A model generated the notes under the pieces. It ran no database searches. It was not told the DNA's origin and saw only the letters and a program-made list of their open reading frames with translations. A stretch of DNA of 64,000 nt from JAUIET01 sp964352475 (GTDB lineage: Bacteria > Pseudomonadota > Gammaproteobacteria > Pseudomonadales > JAUIET01), in NCBI GenBank assembly GCA_964352475.1, contig CAYGSL010000002.1, forward strand, positions 1 to 64,000, written 5' to 3'. The position numbers and the translations under genes were made by a program. Shown piece after piece: positions 42,781-51,534 of this stretch (position 1 is its first letter; every line of letters starts with the position of its first letter).

Positions 42781-43956
42781 ATGTCATTAGATCTTTCTAA
42801 GTCACTTTCACCTGTGCGCGCGGCGGTGGCACCTATGCGTAAAGCACTAGCGGGTGCTGGCTTAATGCTTGGCAGCGCGGCTGCAATTGCCGAACCAGCT
42901 GAGCGCTGGGGCTTGAACATGACGCAGGGTGTGACCGAGATCAGTCGCGGTATCTATGACCTGCACATGCTTATTTTCTGGATATGCGTTGTCATCGGCG
43001 TTCTCGTGTTTGGTGTGATGTTTTATTCCATGTATAAGTATCGCCACTCCAGAGGCGTAAAGCCGGCGACCTTCCATGAAAGCACGTCAGTGGAAATCGC
43101 CTGGACGGTTATTCCCGCCATTATCCTGATTGCCATGGGTATCCCGGCATCCAGCATGTTGATGGAGATGTACGACGACGCTGAAGACGCCGAGCTGAGT
43201 GTGTTGATTACTGGTTATCAGTGGAAGTGGAAGTACGAATACATGGATGAAGGCGTGAGCTTCTTCAGTAACATGCGGACCTCGCGCGGTGAGATTAACA
43301 ACATCGAGCCGAAAGGTGAGCACTACCTGCTTGAAGTGGACAACCCGCTGGTCATTCCAACCGATACTAAAGTACGCTTTTTGATCACCGCCAATGACGT
43401 AATTCACGCCTGGTGGGTGCCAGCGTTTGCGGTTAAACAAGACGCGATACCCGGGTTTATCAATACCGCCTGGACGATTGTTGAAGAAGAAGGTGTCTAT
43501 AGAGGCCAGTGCGCCGAATTGTGCGGACGCGACCATGGCTTTATGCCGATTGTAGTCAACGCGATGGAAAAATCGGAGTACAACAGCTGGCTGGGAGCTC
43601 GACAGGCTGAAGCCGCTGAATTGGCGCAACTGATCAAGCAAGAAAAGACGTTTGACGAACTGATGGACGTTGGTAAAGACGTTTACAACAAACAGTGTGT
43701 TGTGTGCCACGGCGCGAACGGTGAAGGCGGTGTTGGTAAAGCCATTGCTGGTAGCCCAATTGCCACCGGTGCAATGGATCAGCATTTGTCAGTGATGGTC
43801 AATGGTGTGGCCGGAACTGCGATGCAGGCCTTTGGCGCGCAATTGAACGAAATTGAGCTAGCCGCCGTAGTTACCTATTCACGCAACTCGTGGGGTAACA
43901 ATATGGGTGACAGCGTTCAGCCGGTAGACGTTTACAACTTCAAGCAAGCTAATTAA
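42781..43956 (+). CDS. coxB: Cytochrome c oxidase subunit II with fused cytochrome c domain (caa3 type)
   Basis: Subunit II takes electrons from cytochrome c into the CuA centre. I choose ATG at 42781 (391 residues). A signal-like N-terminus ends near AAAIAEPA, then two membrane helices (about 62-82 and 107-127). The CuA ligands are in VIHAWW (H209) and CAELCGRDHGFM (C244, C248, H252, M255). A C-terminal heme c motif CVVCH (306-310) shows the caa3 type, as in Pseudomonas. coxA follows 36 bp later. Confidence 0.97.
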   Translation: MSLDLSKSLSPVRAAVAPMRKALAGAGLMLGSAAAIAEPAERWGLNMTQGVTEISRGIYDLHMLIFWICVVIGVLVFGVMFYSMYKYRHSRGVKPATFHESTSVEIAWTVIPAIILIAMGIPASSMLMEMYDDAEDAELSVLITGYQWKWKYEYMDEGVSFFSNMRTSRGEINNIEPKGEHYLLEVDNPLVIPTDTKVRFLITANDVIHAWWVPAFAVKQDAIPGFINTAWTIVEEEGVYRGQCAELCGRDHGFMPIVVNAMEKSEYNSWLGARQAEAAELAQLIKQEKTFDELMDVGKDVYNKQCVVCHGANGEGGVGKAIAGSPIATGAMDQHLSVMVNGVAGTAMQAFGAQLNEIELAAVVTYSRNSWGNNMGDSVQPVDVYNFKQAN

Positions 43957-43992
43957 TCGCCGCGCAGCGGTTAAAAGAGAGAGGAGCCCACA

Positions 43993-45546
43993 ATGGGAGA
44001 TCATGGTCCAGCAAAAGGCTTAAGCCGATGGCTTTTTACAACCAACCATAAAGATATTGGTACGCTGTACCTTTGGTTCAGTTTTGCCATGTTTCTGGTT
44101 GGCGGTATTTTCGCCCTGGTAATTCGAGCCGAATTGTTCGAGCCCGGTCTGCAAATAGTGCAGCCCGAATTCTTTAACCAGATGACCACCATGCATGGTC
44201 TTGTGATGGTCTTTGGTGCCGTTATGCCAGCCTTTGTCGGTTTGGCGAACTGGTTGGTGCCAATGATGATTGGTGCGCCGGACATGGCACTGCCACGCAT
44301 GAACAACTGGAGCTTCTGGATTCTGCCGTTTGCGTTTTTCATGATGTTGTCGTCGCTGTTTGTTGAGGGAGGAGCGCCAAACTTCGGCTGGACCTTCTAC
44401 GCACCGCTGTCGACAACCTACGCACCGCCGAGTGTGACCTTCTTTATTTTTGCCGTACACATCATGGGTGCGTCGTCGATCATGGGGTCTATTAATATCA
44501 TCGCGACTATCATGAACCTGCGTGCACCTGGCATGACCTACATGAAAATGCCGCTGTTCGTATGGACGTGGTTCATTACTGCGTATCTGCTGATTGCGGT
44601 TATGCCAGTACTTGCGGGCGTGGTGACCATGATGTTGATGGACATCCACTTCGGCACCAGCTTCTTTAGCGCAGCCGGTGGTGGTGACCCTGTATTGTTC
44701 CAGCACATTTTCTGGTTCTTTGGACACCCTGAGGTGTACATCATGATTCTGCCGGCATTTGGTATTGTGTCGCAGATCATCCCAACCTTTTCTCGCAAAC
44801 CGCTGTTTGGCTACGACTCAATGGTGTACGCGACCGCGTCTATCGCGTTCTTGTCATTTATTGTTTGGGCGCACCACATGTTTACGGTGGGCATGCCGCT
44901 GGCCGGCGAGCTGTTTTTCATGTGGGCAACGATGCTGATTGCAGTACCCACTGGCGTTAAGGTGTTTAACTGGGTAACCACGATGTTCCGCGGTTCCATC
45001 AGTTTCGAAACGCCGATGCTGTTTTCAATTGCGTTCGTTATTTTGTTCACCATTGGTGGCTTCTCTGGATTGATGTTGGCGATAGCGCCGGCTGACTTCC
45101 AGTATCACGACACCTACTTTGTGGTCGCGCATTTCCATTACGTACTGGTGCCTGGAGCGATCTTCGGCATTATGGCGGCGGTCTATTACTGGCTACCAAA
45201 ATGGTGTGGCAACATGTACGACGAAACCTTGGGCAAAACCCACTTCTGGTTGTCGTTTGTTGGTTTGAACGTGACTTTCTTCCCAATGCACTTTGTCGGC
45301 CTTGCCGGTATGCCGCGTCGTATTCCTGACTACGCCTTGCAGTTTGCTGACTTTAATCAGATTGCCAGTGTGGGTGCGTTCCTGTTTGGGGCGTCGCAGG
45401 TGTTCTTTATGTTCATCGTGATCAAGACCATCATGGGCGGCAAGAAAGCGACTGATCAAGTGTGGGAAAGTGCTGAAGGTCTGGAGTGGACTATTCCATC
45501 GCCAGCGCCCTACCACACATTCACTACACCACCTGAAGTGAAATAA
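43993..45546 (+). CDS. coxA: Cytochrome c oxidase subunit I
   Basis: CoxA is the heme a/heme a3-CuB catalytic subunit and proton pump. It has 517 residues with about 12 membrane segments. The cross-linked His-Tyr site and the channel glutamate are in FFGHPEVYIMILPAFG, characteristic of A1-type oxidases. VWAHHMFTVGMP supplies CuB ligands and VAHFHYVLVPGAIFG the heme ligands. MIGAPDMALPRMNNWSFW carries the D-channel aspartate. ctaG follows after 5 bp. Confidence 0.98.
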   Translation: MGDHGPAKGLSRWLFTTNHKDIGTLYLWFSFAMFLVGGIFALVIRAELFEPGLQIVQPEFFNQMTTMHGLVMVFGAVMPAFVGLANWLVPMMIGAPDMALPRMNNWSFWILPFAFFMMLSSLFVEGGAPNFGWTFYAPLSTTYAPPSVTFFIFAVHIMGASSIMGSINIIATIMNLRAPGMTYMKMPLFVWTWFITAYLLIAVMPVLAGVVTMMLMDIHFGTSFFSAAGGGDPVLFQHIFWFFGHPEVYIMILPAFGIVSQIIPTFSRKPLFGYDSMVYATASIAFLSFIVWAHHMFTVGMPLAGELFFMWATMLIAVPTGVKVFNWVTTMFRGSISFETPMLFSIAFVILFTIGGFSGLMLAIAPADFQYHDTYFVVAHFHYVLVPGAIFGIMAAVYYWLPKWCGNMYDETLGKTHFWLSFVGLNVTFFPMHFVGLAGMPRRIPDYALQFADFNQIASVGAFLFGASQVFFMFIVIKTIMGGKKATDQVWESAEGLEWTIPSPAPYHTFTTPPEVK

Positions 45547-45551
45547 GAACC

Positions 45552-46130
45552 ATGGATCGATCCGTTAAAAAAACCGTACGCAATGCACTGTTCGCCGTGG
45601 TGGGCATGTTTGCGTTCGGTTTTGCGTTGGTGCCAATCTACGACATATTTTGTGATATCACTGGCCTAAACGGCAAAACCTCAGACACAGCGTATACCGC
45701 GGTTGATGTGGCCGTGGATACCAGCCGTAAGGTCACTGTGCAGTTCATTGCTACTAACAATGAAAATATGCCGTGGGAATTCAAACCGGCGGTCAGTTCG
45801 ATAGTGGTTCACCCTGGCGAAGCGGTCAGCACCGAGTTTTTTGTGCGCAACCCCAAGCCTATGTCAATGGTTGCTCAGGCTGTCCCTAGTGTCGTGCCGT
45901 TTAAGGCCGCTGAGTATTTCCACAAGACCGAGTGTTTTTGCTTTAACCAGCAACCACTCGATGGTCGCAGCGAAACATTGATGCCGCTGAGATTTATCGT
46001 TGACGTCGATTTACCGAAAGACGTCAAAACCATCACTCTGGCGTATACGCTGTTTGATGTAACCGAGAGTTTTGATACTGCTGCAGTGAATGCTAACGCC
46101 GACACTCAGCAAGTAGCTGAAACCATTTAA
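45552..46130 (+). CDS. ctaG: Cytochrome c oxidase copper-insertion protein CtaG (Cox11)
   Basis: This membrane-anchored periplasmic copper chaperone delivers CuB to subunit I. It has 192 residues with one N-terminal membrane helix (about 9-29). The copper-binding CFCFNQQPL is intact, and PMSMVAQAVPSV and PLRFIVD match the family. Its place between coxA and coxC is the standard one. Confidence 0.96.
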   Translation: MDRSVKKTVRNALFAVVGMFAFGFALVPIYDIFCDITGLNGKTSDTAYTAVDVAVDTSRKVTVQFIATNNENMPWEFKPAVSSIVVHPGEAVSTEFFVRNPKPMSMVAQAVPSVVPFKAAEYFHKTECFCFNQQPLDGRSETLMPLRFIVDVDLPKDVKTITLAYTLFDVTESFDTAAVNANADTQQVAETI

Positions 46131-46157
46131 TGAAGACCTTTGCGATGGAGCAAGCTA

Positions 46158-47135
46158 ATGTCGTCAAGCAATAGTAATAGCGATTACGAGCATTATTACG
46201 TACCGGATAGCAGCAAGCTGCCAATTTTTGCCAGCCTGTTTCTGTTCATCACCGTGTATGGTGCAGCAACGCTGTTCAATAATATGAGTGGCATGCCAGC
46301 CACCTTCCAGGGTGACTGGGTTCACTGGATTTTGATTCTAGGCTTTGTGGGTTTTGCCTGGGTGCTGTACGTTTGGTTCAGCACAACAATCCGAGAAAAC
46401 TTGCAGGGGCTGCCAAGCGCCCAACTCAAGCGTTCCTACGTTATGGGCATGATGTGGTTTATTTTCTCCGAAGTAATGTTCTTCTTTGCGTTTTTCGGTG
46501 CGCTGTTTTACGTGCGCAACCTGGCCGGTCCCTGGTTGGGCGGTGAGGGCGAAAAAGGCATTGCCAACCTGTTGTGGCAGGGTTTTCAGTACGACTGGCC
46601 AATGATGATCACACCGCAACAGGCTGCTGAGGCGGCCGGCGGCCAAGTAACCGCGATGAACAACGAGTTCAGTGGTCCAGATAAGCACATGGCGTTTCCT
46701 GGTTTTGGCGCTATGTTTGGCTGGTTACCGTTATGGAACACCATCATCCTGTTGAGCTCCAGCGGTACCGTGCATATTGCCCACCATGCCCTGAAAGAGG
46801 GTAACAAGCAGAAGATGAAGCTTTGGCTTGGCATCACCGTTTTGCTTGGCTTTATCTTTGTGGGTATGCAGGCTTATGAATACTACGAAGCCTATGAGCA
46901 TTACGGCCTGACGTTGAACGCTGGTATTTACGGCTCAACGTTCTTCATGCTGACAGGTTTCCACGGCTTCCACGTCTGTATTGGCGCATTTATGTTGCTG
47001 GTGATGTGGTTGCGAGCGACTCAGCGTGATCACTTTACCCCGGAAGACCACTTTGGTTTTGAAGCGGCTTCATGGTATTGGCACTTTGTTGATGTGGTCT
47101 GGGTAGGCCTGGTGTTCTTCGTTTACATTTTCTAA
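46158..47135 (+). CDS. coxC: Cytochrome c oxidase subunit III
   Basis: Subunit III stabilises the oxidase and its proton uptake. I choose ATG at 46158 (325 residues) with GGAG upstream. The frame could start at 46140. Seven membrane segments are visible, and the conserved end FGFEAASWYWHFVDVVWVGL is present. It is longer than the usual 290 because of an insertion near residues 130-180. A hairpin with a T-rich tail follows at 47164-47190. Confidence 0.97.
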   Translation: MSSSNSNSDYEHYYVPDSSKLPIFASLFLFITVYGAATLFNNMSGMPATFQGDWVHWILILGFVGFAWVLYVWFSTTIRENLQGLPSAQLKRSYVMGMMWFIFSEVMFFFAFFGALFYVRNLAGPWLGGEGEKGIANLLWQGFQYDWPMMITPQQAAEAAGGQVTAMNNEFSGPDKHMAFPGFGAMFGWLPLWNTIILLSSSGTVHIAHHALKEGNKQKMKLWLGITVLLGFIFVGMQAYEYYEAYEHYGLTLNAGIYGSTFFMLTGFHGFHVCIGAFMLLVMWLRATQRDHFTPEDHFGFEAASWYWHFVDVVWVGLVFFVYIF

Positions 47136-47163
47136 ACGTAAGCAGCACAAACGTCTTTTGTTT

Positions 47164-47190
47164 AGGGTGGTGTTAAAGCCGCCCTTTCAT
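47164..47190 (+). terminator. Probable terminator after coxC
   Basis: AGGGTGG (47164-47170) pairs with CCGCCCT (47179-47185), with one G-T wobble, and is followed by TTTCATTT. It lies between coxC and the convergent DUF2909 gene and may end part of the cox transcript. The T-tract is interrupted, so it may be leaky. Confidence 0.5.
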
Positions 47191-47421
47191 TTATTCTGCG
47201 GCTGCCGCGGGTATGTTCCAGGGTACTTGATTGCCCAGCTCGCCGGTATACAAGCCATACGCGGTTACTGCAAACAGCAACACGGCTATCACCAACCTGG
47301 TGCCCAATGAATAGTAGGTACGCTTGGTCGAGCCTTGGTCTTTGATAAAAAAGAACAGGCCACTGAACAAGCTGACGACTAGCGCGATAAGCAGTACCGC
47401 AACGGTTGTTCGAATCCACAT
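47191..47421 (-). CDS. DUF2909-type twin transmembrane protein
   Basis: A 76-residue protein from ATG at 47421 (MWIRTTVAVLLIA), with two membrane helices (about 4-26 and 39-58) and a short basic loop between (KDQGSTKRTYYSLG). It resembles the DUF2909 family, whose Pseudomonas member sits at the same place: on the opposite strand between coxC and surf1. The function is unknown. Oxidase assembly is an inference from context. Confidence 0.8.
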   Translation of the reverse strand: MWIRTTVAVLLIALVVSLFSGLFFFIKDQGSTKRTYYSLGTRLVIAVLLFAVTAYGLYTGELGNQVPWNIPAAAAE

Positions 47422-47492
47422 CGCGACAGTGTATATGCATACCACTCAATACACTACACTAGCGCACGACAAGTTCTACACCACTCACAGGG

Positions 47493-48248
47493 ATGCCCGC
47501 TGTGCCCAGCCAATTTAAGCCTGAGCGGAAAACTACGTTGTTAACAGCCTGTCTGTTGCCACTGCTGGTCGGTCTCGGTTTCTGGCAGCTCGACCGCCAG
47601 CAGCAGAAGCTGGATATTCTGGATACCTATCAGCAGCGTATTTCAGCACCCCCGCAATCACTTCAGGAAGAATGGCAGCGCCTGCAAGGCGATGACGCCT
47701 CATATCGGCGCGTGCAGTTCACTGCAGAGCTTGGGTCCGAGCCTATGATTTTGTTGGACAATAAGATCATTAATGGCGTGGTTGGCTATGAGGTGATTCA
47801 ACAAGCAATTCTGAGTGATTCGCGACTTGCCTGGGTGAATCGTGGTTGGGTACCTGCCGGCAGAACCCGACAAGATCTGCCGGTGCCGGATAGTCCAACG
47901 GGATCCATTGACCTACAAGCCCACGTATACATACCGCTGGGTGAACAATTCATATTGTCCAATCAACCCTTGAGTGTGGGCTCTGAGACCCCGATAATTG
48001 CGCAGCATATTGATATGGCCGAATTACAGCAGCTGAGCCAGCCACAAGAGAGCTTCCGGCACTTACTGCGACTGGAAGAAGGCTCTTCAGCCGCTTTGGA
48101 GATACAGTGGCCCGCCGTCAATACGCGGCCCGAGAAGCATCAGGCCTATGCAATTCAGTGGTTTGCCATGGCATTTGCACTGATAGTGTTTTACGTATTG
48201 CGAAGCCTGGAAAAAGCCCCAAGCCGGCCTGAGCAAAGCGATAATTGA
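47493..48248 (+). CDS. Surf1-family cytochrome oxidase biogenesis protein
   Basis: Surf1 helps insert heme a into subunit I. It has 251 residues with an N-terminal membrane helix containing GLGFWQLDRQQQK, a central periplasmic domain with VNRGWVPAGRTRQDLP, and a C-terminal helix with YAIQWFAMAFALIVFYV. These are the family hallmarks. A GTG nine bases downstream of the ATG (47502) has a better-spaced AGGGAT and may be the true start. Confidence 0.94.
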   Translation: MPAVPSQFKPERKTTLLTACLLPLLVGLGFWQLDRQQQKLDILDTYQQRISAPPQSLQEEWQRLQGDDASYRRVQFTAELGSEPMILLDNKIINGVVGYEVIQQAILSDSRLAWVNRGWVPAGRTRQDLPVPDSPTGSIDLQAHVYIPLGEQFILSNQPLSVGSETPIIAQHIDMAELQQLSQPQESFRHLLRLEEGSSAALEIQWPAVNTRPEKHQAYAIQWFAMAFALIVFYVLRSLEKAPSRPEQSDN

Positions 48249-48258
48249 AGGAAAAACA

Positions 48259-48879
48259 TTGACTGACACCGCACCGCCAACCATGTCTGAGCAAGAGATC
48301 CGCTCCAATAAGATCAAGCTGTTAGTTTTGATCCTGGTGCCTTTTGTGCTGATGCTGCTTGCATGGTTCATCTTCTATTCCGGTATTGGCATGCCCACCG
48401 GCACGTCTAACAGAGGCACGCTGATCAATCCGCCCTTGCAGATAAATGAGCTGCTGCCGGATGGTGCTGAACTGGTAGCCGGCCGCGAAAACCTGCAATG
48501 GTTCTTTTTGCTACCCAGTCGAGCGGTATGCGACCAGGCCTGCGAGCAGCGCCTCTACCTGACGCGGCAAATTCGCACCGCTCTGGGTAAGCACACGCAC
48601 AAAATTCAGCGTTTGTTATTGAAGGAGGCCGGTACCGAACTGGATGCGGATTTTCAGATTTTGCTCAATGAAGAACACAGCGACCTGAACGTTCAGGAGA
48701 TATCCTGGGCCAAGCTGGAAACAGCACTGGCTGAACACGACACAGCCGCGGCCACGGCGACTACAGATGGCTATTATCTGGCCGATTTTCGCGGCTTCAT
48801 CATGATGTATTACGGGGGGCAGCACAGCTACAAAGACACCATGACAGACGTTAAATTTTTGCTGAAGTACGCGCCATGA
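48259..48879 (+). CDS. Membrane-anchored Sco-like protein of the cox operon
   Basis: A 206-residue protein from a TTG at 48259 with GAAGGA upstream; an ATG at 48283 is the alternative. One membrane helix (about 20-42) precedes a periplasmic domain. A CxxxC pair (C91, C95 in AVCDQACEQ) follows a beta strand, QWFFLLPS, much like the copper site of Sco. The conserved Sco histidine is not found: the matching region reads GYYLADFRGFIMMYY. It is at the position of Pseudomonas PA0111. A role in copper or thiol steps of oxidase assembly is inferred. Confidence 0.78.
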   Translation: MTDTAPPTMSEQEIRSNKIKLLVLILVPFVLMLLAWFIFYSGIGMPTGTSNRGTLINPPLQINELLPDGAELVAGRENLQWFFLLPSRAVCDQACEQRLYLTRQIRTALGKHTHKIQRLLLKEAGTELDADFQILLNEEHSDLNVQEISWAKLETALAEHDTAAATATTDGYYLADFRGFIMMYYGGQHSYKDTMTDVKFLLKYAP

Positions 48880-49910
48880 ACAGCAAGATATTAGGAACTC
48901 GCAAGCCAGGCTTCAGGCTTGCTCTATTCGCCACGCTTTTTGCATTTGTGGTCATAGGGCTGGGCGCGTTTACCCGGCTGGTAGATGCAGGTTTGGGTTG
49001 CCCGGATTGGCCAGGCTGTTATGGGCACGTTCTGTGGCCAACTAGCGAAACTGAGGTTGAGCGTGCCGAACAGTTGTTTCCTGATGCGCCGGTAGAACAC
49101 GACAAGACATGGCCGGAAATGGTGCATCGGTATGTGGCTGCCAGCCTGGGGTTATTTGCCATCGCCTTGCTGTTCATTGCTGCGCGCAATCGCGGCAAAG
49201 ACCAGCCGTTCCGGCATGTGGTGTTCCTGCTGCTATTGGTTATTGTGCAAGGACTGTTCGGCATGTGGACGGTTACCTTGAAGCTGTGGCCACAAGTGGT
49301 CACCGCGCATTTGCTTGGAGGCTTTCTTACGGCGGCCACGCTATGGCTACTGACGCTTAGACTGTCTGGCAAAGTATGGCGTACGGCGGGAGCAGGCAAA
49401 CGCAAGCTTCGCAAATTGTATCCGTTTGCGCTGCTCACCACCTTTGTATTGTTACTGCAAATCGCGCTGGGTGGCTGGACCACCTCGAACTACGCAGCGG
49501 TAGCCTGCCCAGACTTTCCAACCTGCCAACAAGCCTGGTTGCCTGAAATGGATTTCGCCAAAGGGTTCAATTTCCTGCAAGGCATAGGCCCCAACTATCT
49601 GGGCGGCACCATGGATAATGCAGCGCGGGTCAGTATCCACTTTGCGCACCGAATTGGCGCCATCGTAGCGAGCGTGTTTATTCTCATTGTGGTGTTCAGA
49701 TTATTCACATCCAGTTCACTGTCTGCTGCCAAACGCCTGGCGGCTATTACGCTGGGCGTGTTGTTGCTTCAGATCGGTCTGGGTATCAGCAATATTGTGT
49801 TTCATTTTCCAGTCAGCGTTGCGGTGGCGCACAATGGCATTGGTGCGGTGTTATTGTTATGCATGATCACGGTATTGCACCGCACCTTTAACGTGGAATT
49901 GCTCAGATAA
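48876..49910 (+). CDS. ctaA: Heme A synthase CtaA (Cox15)
   Basis: CtaA oxidises heme O to heme A for the oxidase. It has 344 residues and about eight membrane segments in two similar halves. The heme-ligand histidines are in EMVHRYVAA, TAHLLGGF, FAHRIGA and VAHNGIGA. The loop DAGLGCPDWPGCYG carries the cysteine pair. It overlaps the preceding gene by 4 bp and is followed by cyoE after 2 bp. Confidence 0.96.
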   Translation: MNSKILGTRKPGFRLALFATLFAFVVIGLGAFTRLVDAGLGCPDWPGCYGHVLWPTSETEVERAEQLFPDAPVEHDKTWPEMVHRYVAASLGLFAIALLFIAARNRGKDQPFRHVVFLLLLVIVQGLFGMWTVTLKLWPQVVTAHLLGGFLTAATLWLLTLRLSGKVWRTAGAGKRKLRKLYPFALLTTFVLLLQIALGGWTTSNYAAVACPDFPTCQQAWLPEMDFAKGFNFLQGIGPNYLGGTMDNAARVSIHFAHRIGAIVASVFILIVVFRLFTSSSLSAAKRLAAITLGVLLLQIGLGISNIVFHFPVSVAVAHNGIGAVLLLCMITVLHRTFNVELLR

Positions 49911-49912
49911 TC

Positions 49913-50827
49913 ATGACGGCTACCAGCAAAACCCAGGGCATGACATCGCTGCTGCGCGATTACTACGAGCTGTGCAAGCCCAATGTTGTGCTGCTGATGC
50001 TGCTTACCTCTGCGATCGGCATGTTTATGGCTGTGCAAGGCATGGTGCCCGTTGATGTGCTGATTATGGGCAACCTTGGTATTGCCTTGTGTGCAGGTGC
50101 TGCAGCTGCGATTAACCATATGCTGGATTTTAAAGCGGACCAGCAAATGGCAAGAACCGTGGAACGCCCGATTGCCAAAGGCCGAATTGGCCCGCGCGAA
50201 GCTGGCGTTTTTGCGCTGTTGTTAACCTTGCTGGGTCAGGCCATTTTATTGGTATTCACCAATGTATTAACTGCGGCTCTAACATTTGCGTCAGTGATCG
50301 GTTACGCGTTTGTCTACACGCTTTATTTAAAAAGGGCCACACCACAAAACATCGTGATTGGGGGCCTGGCCGGAGCGGCGCCCCCGCTACTGGGCTGGAC
50401 GGCGGTTACCAATGAGGTTCACCCGCACGCTTTGCTGCTGGTATTGATCATATTTGCCTGGACGCCCCCGCACTTCTGGGCGCTGGCAATTTACCGCAAA
50501 GACGAATACGCGAAAGTAGACATACCCATGCTGCCGGTTACCCACGGTATAGAATTTACCAAGCTACAGGTAATGCTGTACACGCTGTTACTGTTTGCGG
50601 CGAGTTTGATGCCGTTTGCAACAGGTCTTAGCGGTGGTTTGTATCTGTTGGGCGCCTTGGCCCTGGGCATTGGCTATTTGTATTGGTCGTTTATGCTGTG
50701 GCGAGGAAAGGAAACGCAGTTTGCTATGGATTCTTTCAAGTACTCCATCATTTATTTAATGGCACTGTTTCTGATCATGTTGCTTGACCACTGGTTGATT
50801 GCACCCACCTATGTTGTTACGTTTTGA
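49913..50827 (+). CDS. cyoE: Protoheme IX farnesyltransferase (heme O synthase)
   Basis: CyoE (CtaB) adds a farnesyl group to heme B, making heme O for CtaA. It has 304 residues and about nine membrane segments. The prenyltransferase motifs NHMLDFKADQQMARTVERP and WTPPHFWALAIYRKDEYAK are intact. It is directly downstream of ctaA and upstream of sco. Confidence 0.97.
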   Translation: MTATSKTQGMTSLLRDYYELCKPNVVLLMLLTSAIGMFMAVQGMVPVDVLIMGNLGIALCAGAAAAINHMLDFKADQQMARTVERPIAKGRIGPREAGVFALLLTLLGQAILLVFTNVLTAALTFASVIGYAFVYTLYLKRATPQNIVIGGLAGAAPPLLGWTAVTNEVHPHALLLVLIIFAWTPPHFWALAIYRKDEYAKVDIPMLPVTHGIEFTKLQVMLYTLLLFAASLMPFATGLSGGLYLLGALALGIGYLYWSFMLWRGKETQFAMDSFKYSIIYLMALFLIMLLDHWLIAPTYVVTF

Positions 50828-50835
50828 ATAGTGGT

Positions 50836-51513
50836 ATGAGCGATACGAAGACGCAAACCCAGCAACGCAATGTCTGGAAAACGGTTGGCTTACTGATACT
50901 GGCGATGGTCGTTATCATGGGCTTGTTCGTCAATCGTTGGTTAACACCCACGCCATTATCTGACGCCAAGCTGTATACCCTGGGTGCAAAAGTGTTTGAT
51001 GTGCCACGGCGTTTTGAGCAAGTGTCATTGCTTGACCAACAAGGTGAAACGTTTGACTACCAGCGCTTGCAAAACAAATGGTCACTGGTGTTTTTTGGAT
51101 TCACCTATTGCCCGGATATCTGTCCGGCAACGCTGGCGCAGATGCGCACAATGGTCAATTCCCTGGAGCCGGAACTTCTGGACACCACGCAGGTGATTTT
51201 AACCTCTGTGGACCCGGCCAGAGACACGCCGGAAAAACTCAAAGAGTATTTGAACTACTTCTCCAGTGACTTCATCGGCTTAACCGGAGAATTCCTGGCC
51301 TTACAGCGTTTTGCCAGCCAGCTTAATGCTGCGTTTCAAAAAGTACCCGGGGGCGGTGAAAATTATCAGATAGATCACAGTGCGCAAATCATGTTGATTA
51401 ACCCCAAAGGTGACTATCACGGTTTTATTAAACCGCCGTTTACGCCTGAAAAAATTAATGATGCGTATCTGGGTGTGCGCAAGAATTTTGAGCTGAAGTA
51501 TCCAGACGGCTAA
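50836..51513 (+). CDS. SCO1/SenC-type copper chaperone
   Basis: Sco proteins deliver copper to the CuA site and act as thiol-disulfide reductases. I choose ATG at 50836 (225 residues); a TTG at 50824 overlapping the cyoE stop is possible. One membrane helix (about 15-33) precedes a thioredoxin-like domain with the CxxxC motif FTYCPDICPATL (C92, C96) and the copper-binding histidine in IDHSAQ (H181). It closes the cox operon. Confidence 0.96.
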   Translation: MSDTKTQTQQRNVWKTVGLLILAMVVIMGLFVNRWLTPTPLSDAKLYTLGAKVFDVPRRFEQVSLLDQQGETFDYQRLQNKWSLVFFGFTYCPDICPATLAQMRTMVNSLEPELLDTTQVILTSVDPARDTPEKLKEYLNYFSSDFIGLTGEFLALQRFASQLNAAFQKVPGGGENYQIDHSAQIMLINPKGDYHGFIKPPFTPEKINDAYLGVRKNFELKYPDG

Positions 51514-51534
51514 ATGCCTGAACCTGTTAAGCGA

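Noticed and set aside
43087..44727. Two long minus-strand frames of 232 and 235 codons opposite coxB and coxA
   Set aside because: They are antisense to clearly coding genes with intact motifs, and their translations are rich in His, Arg and Gln with no recognisable domain.
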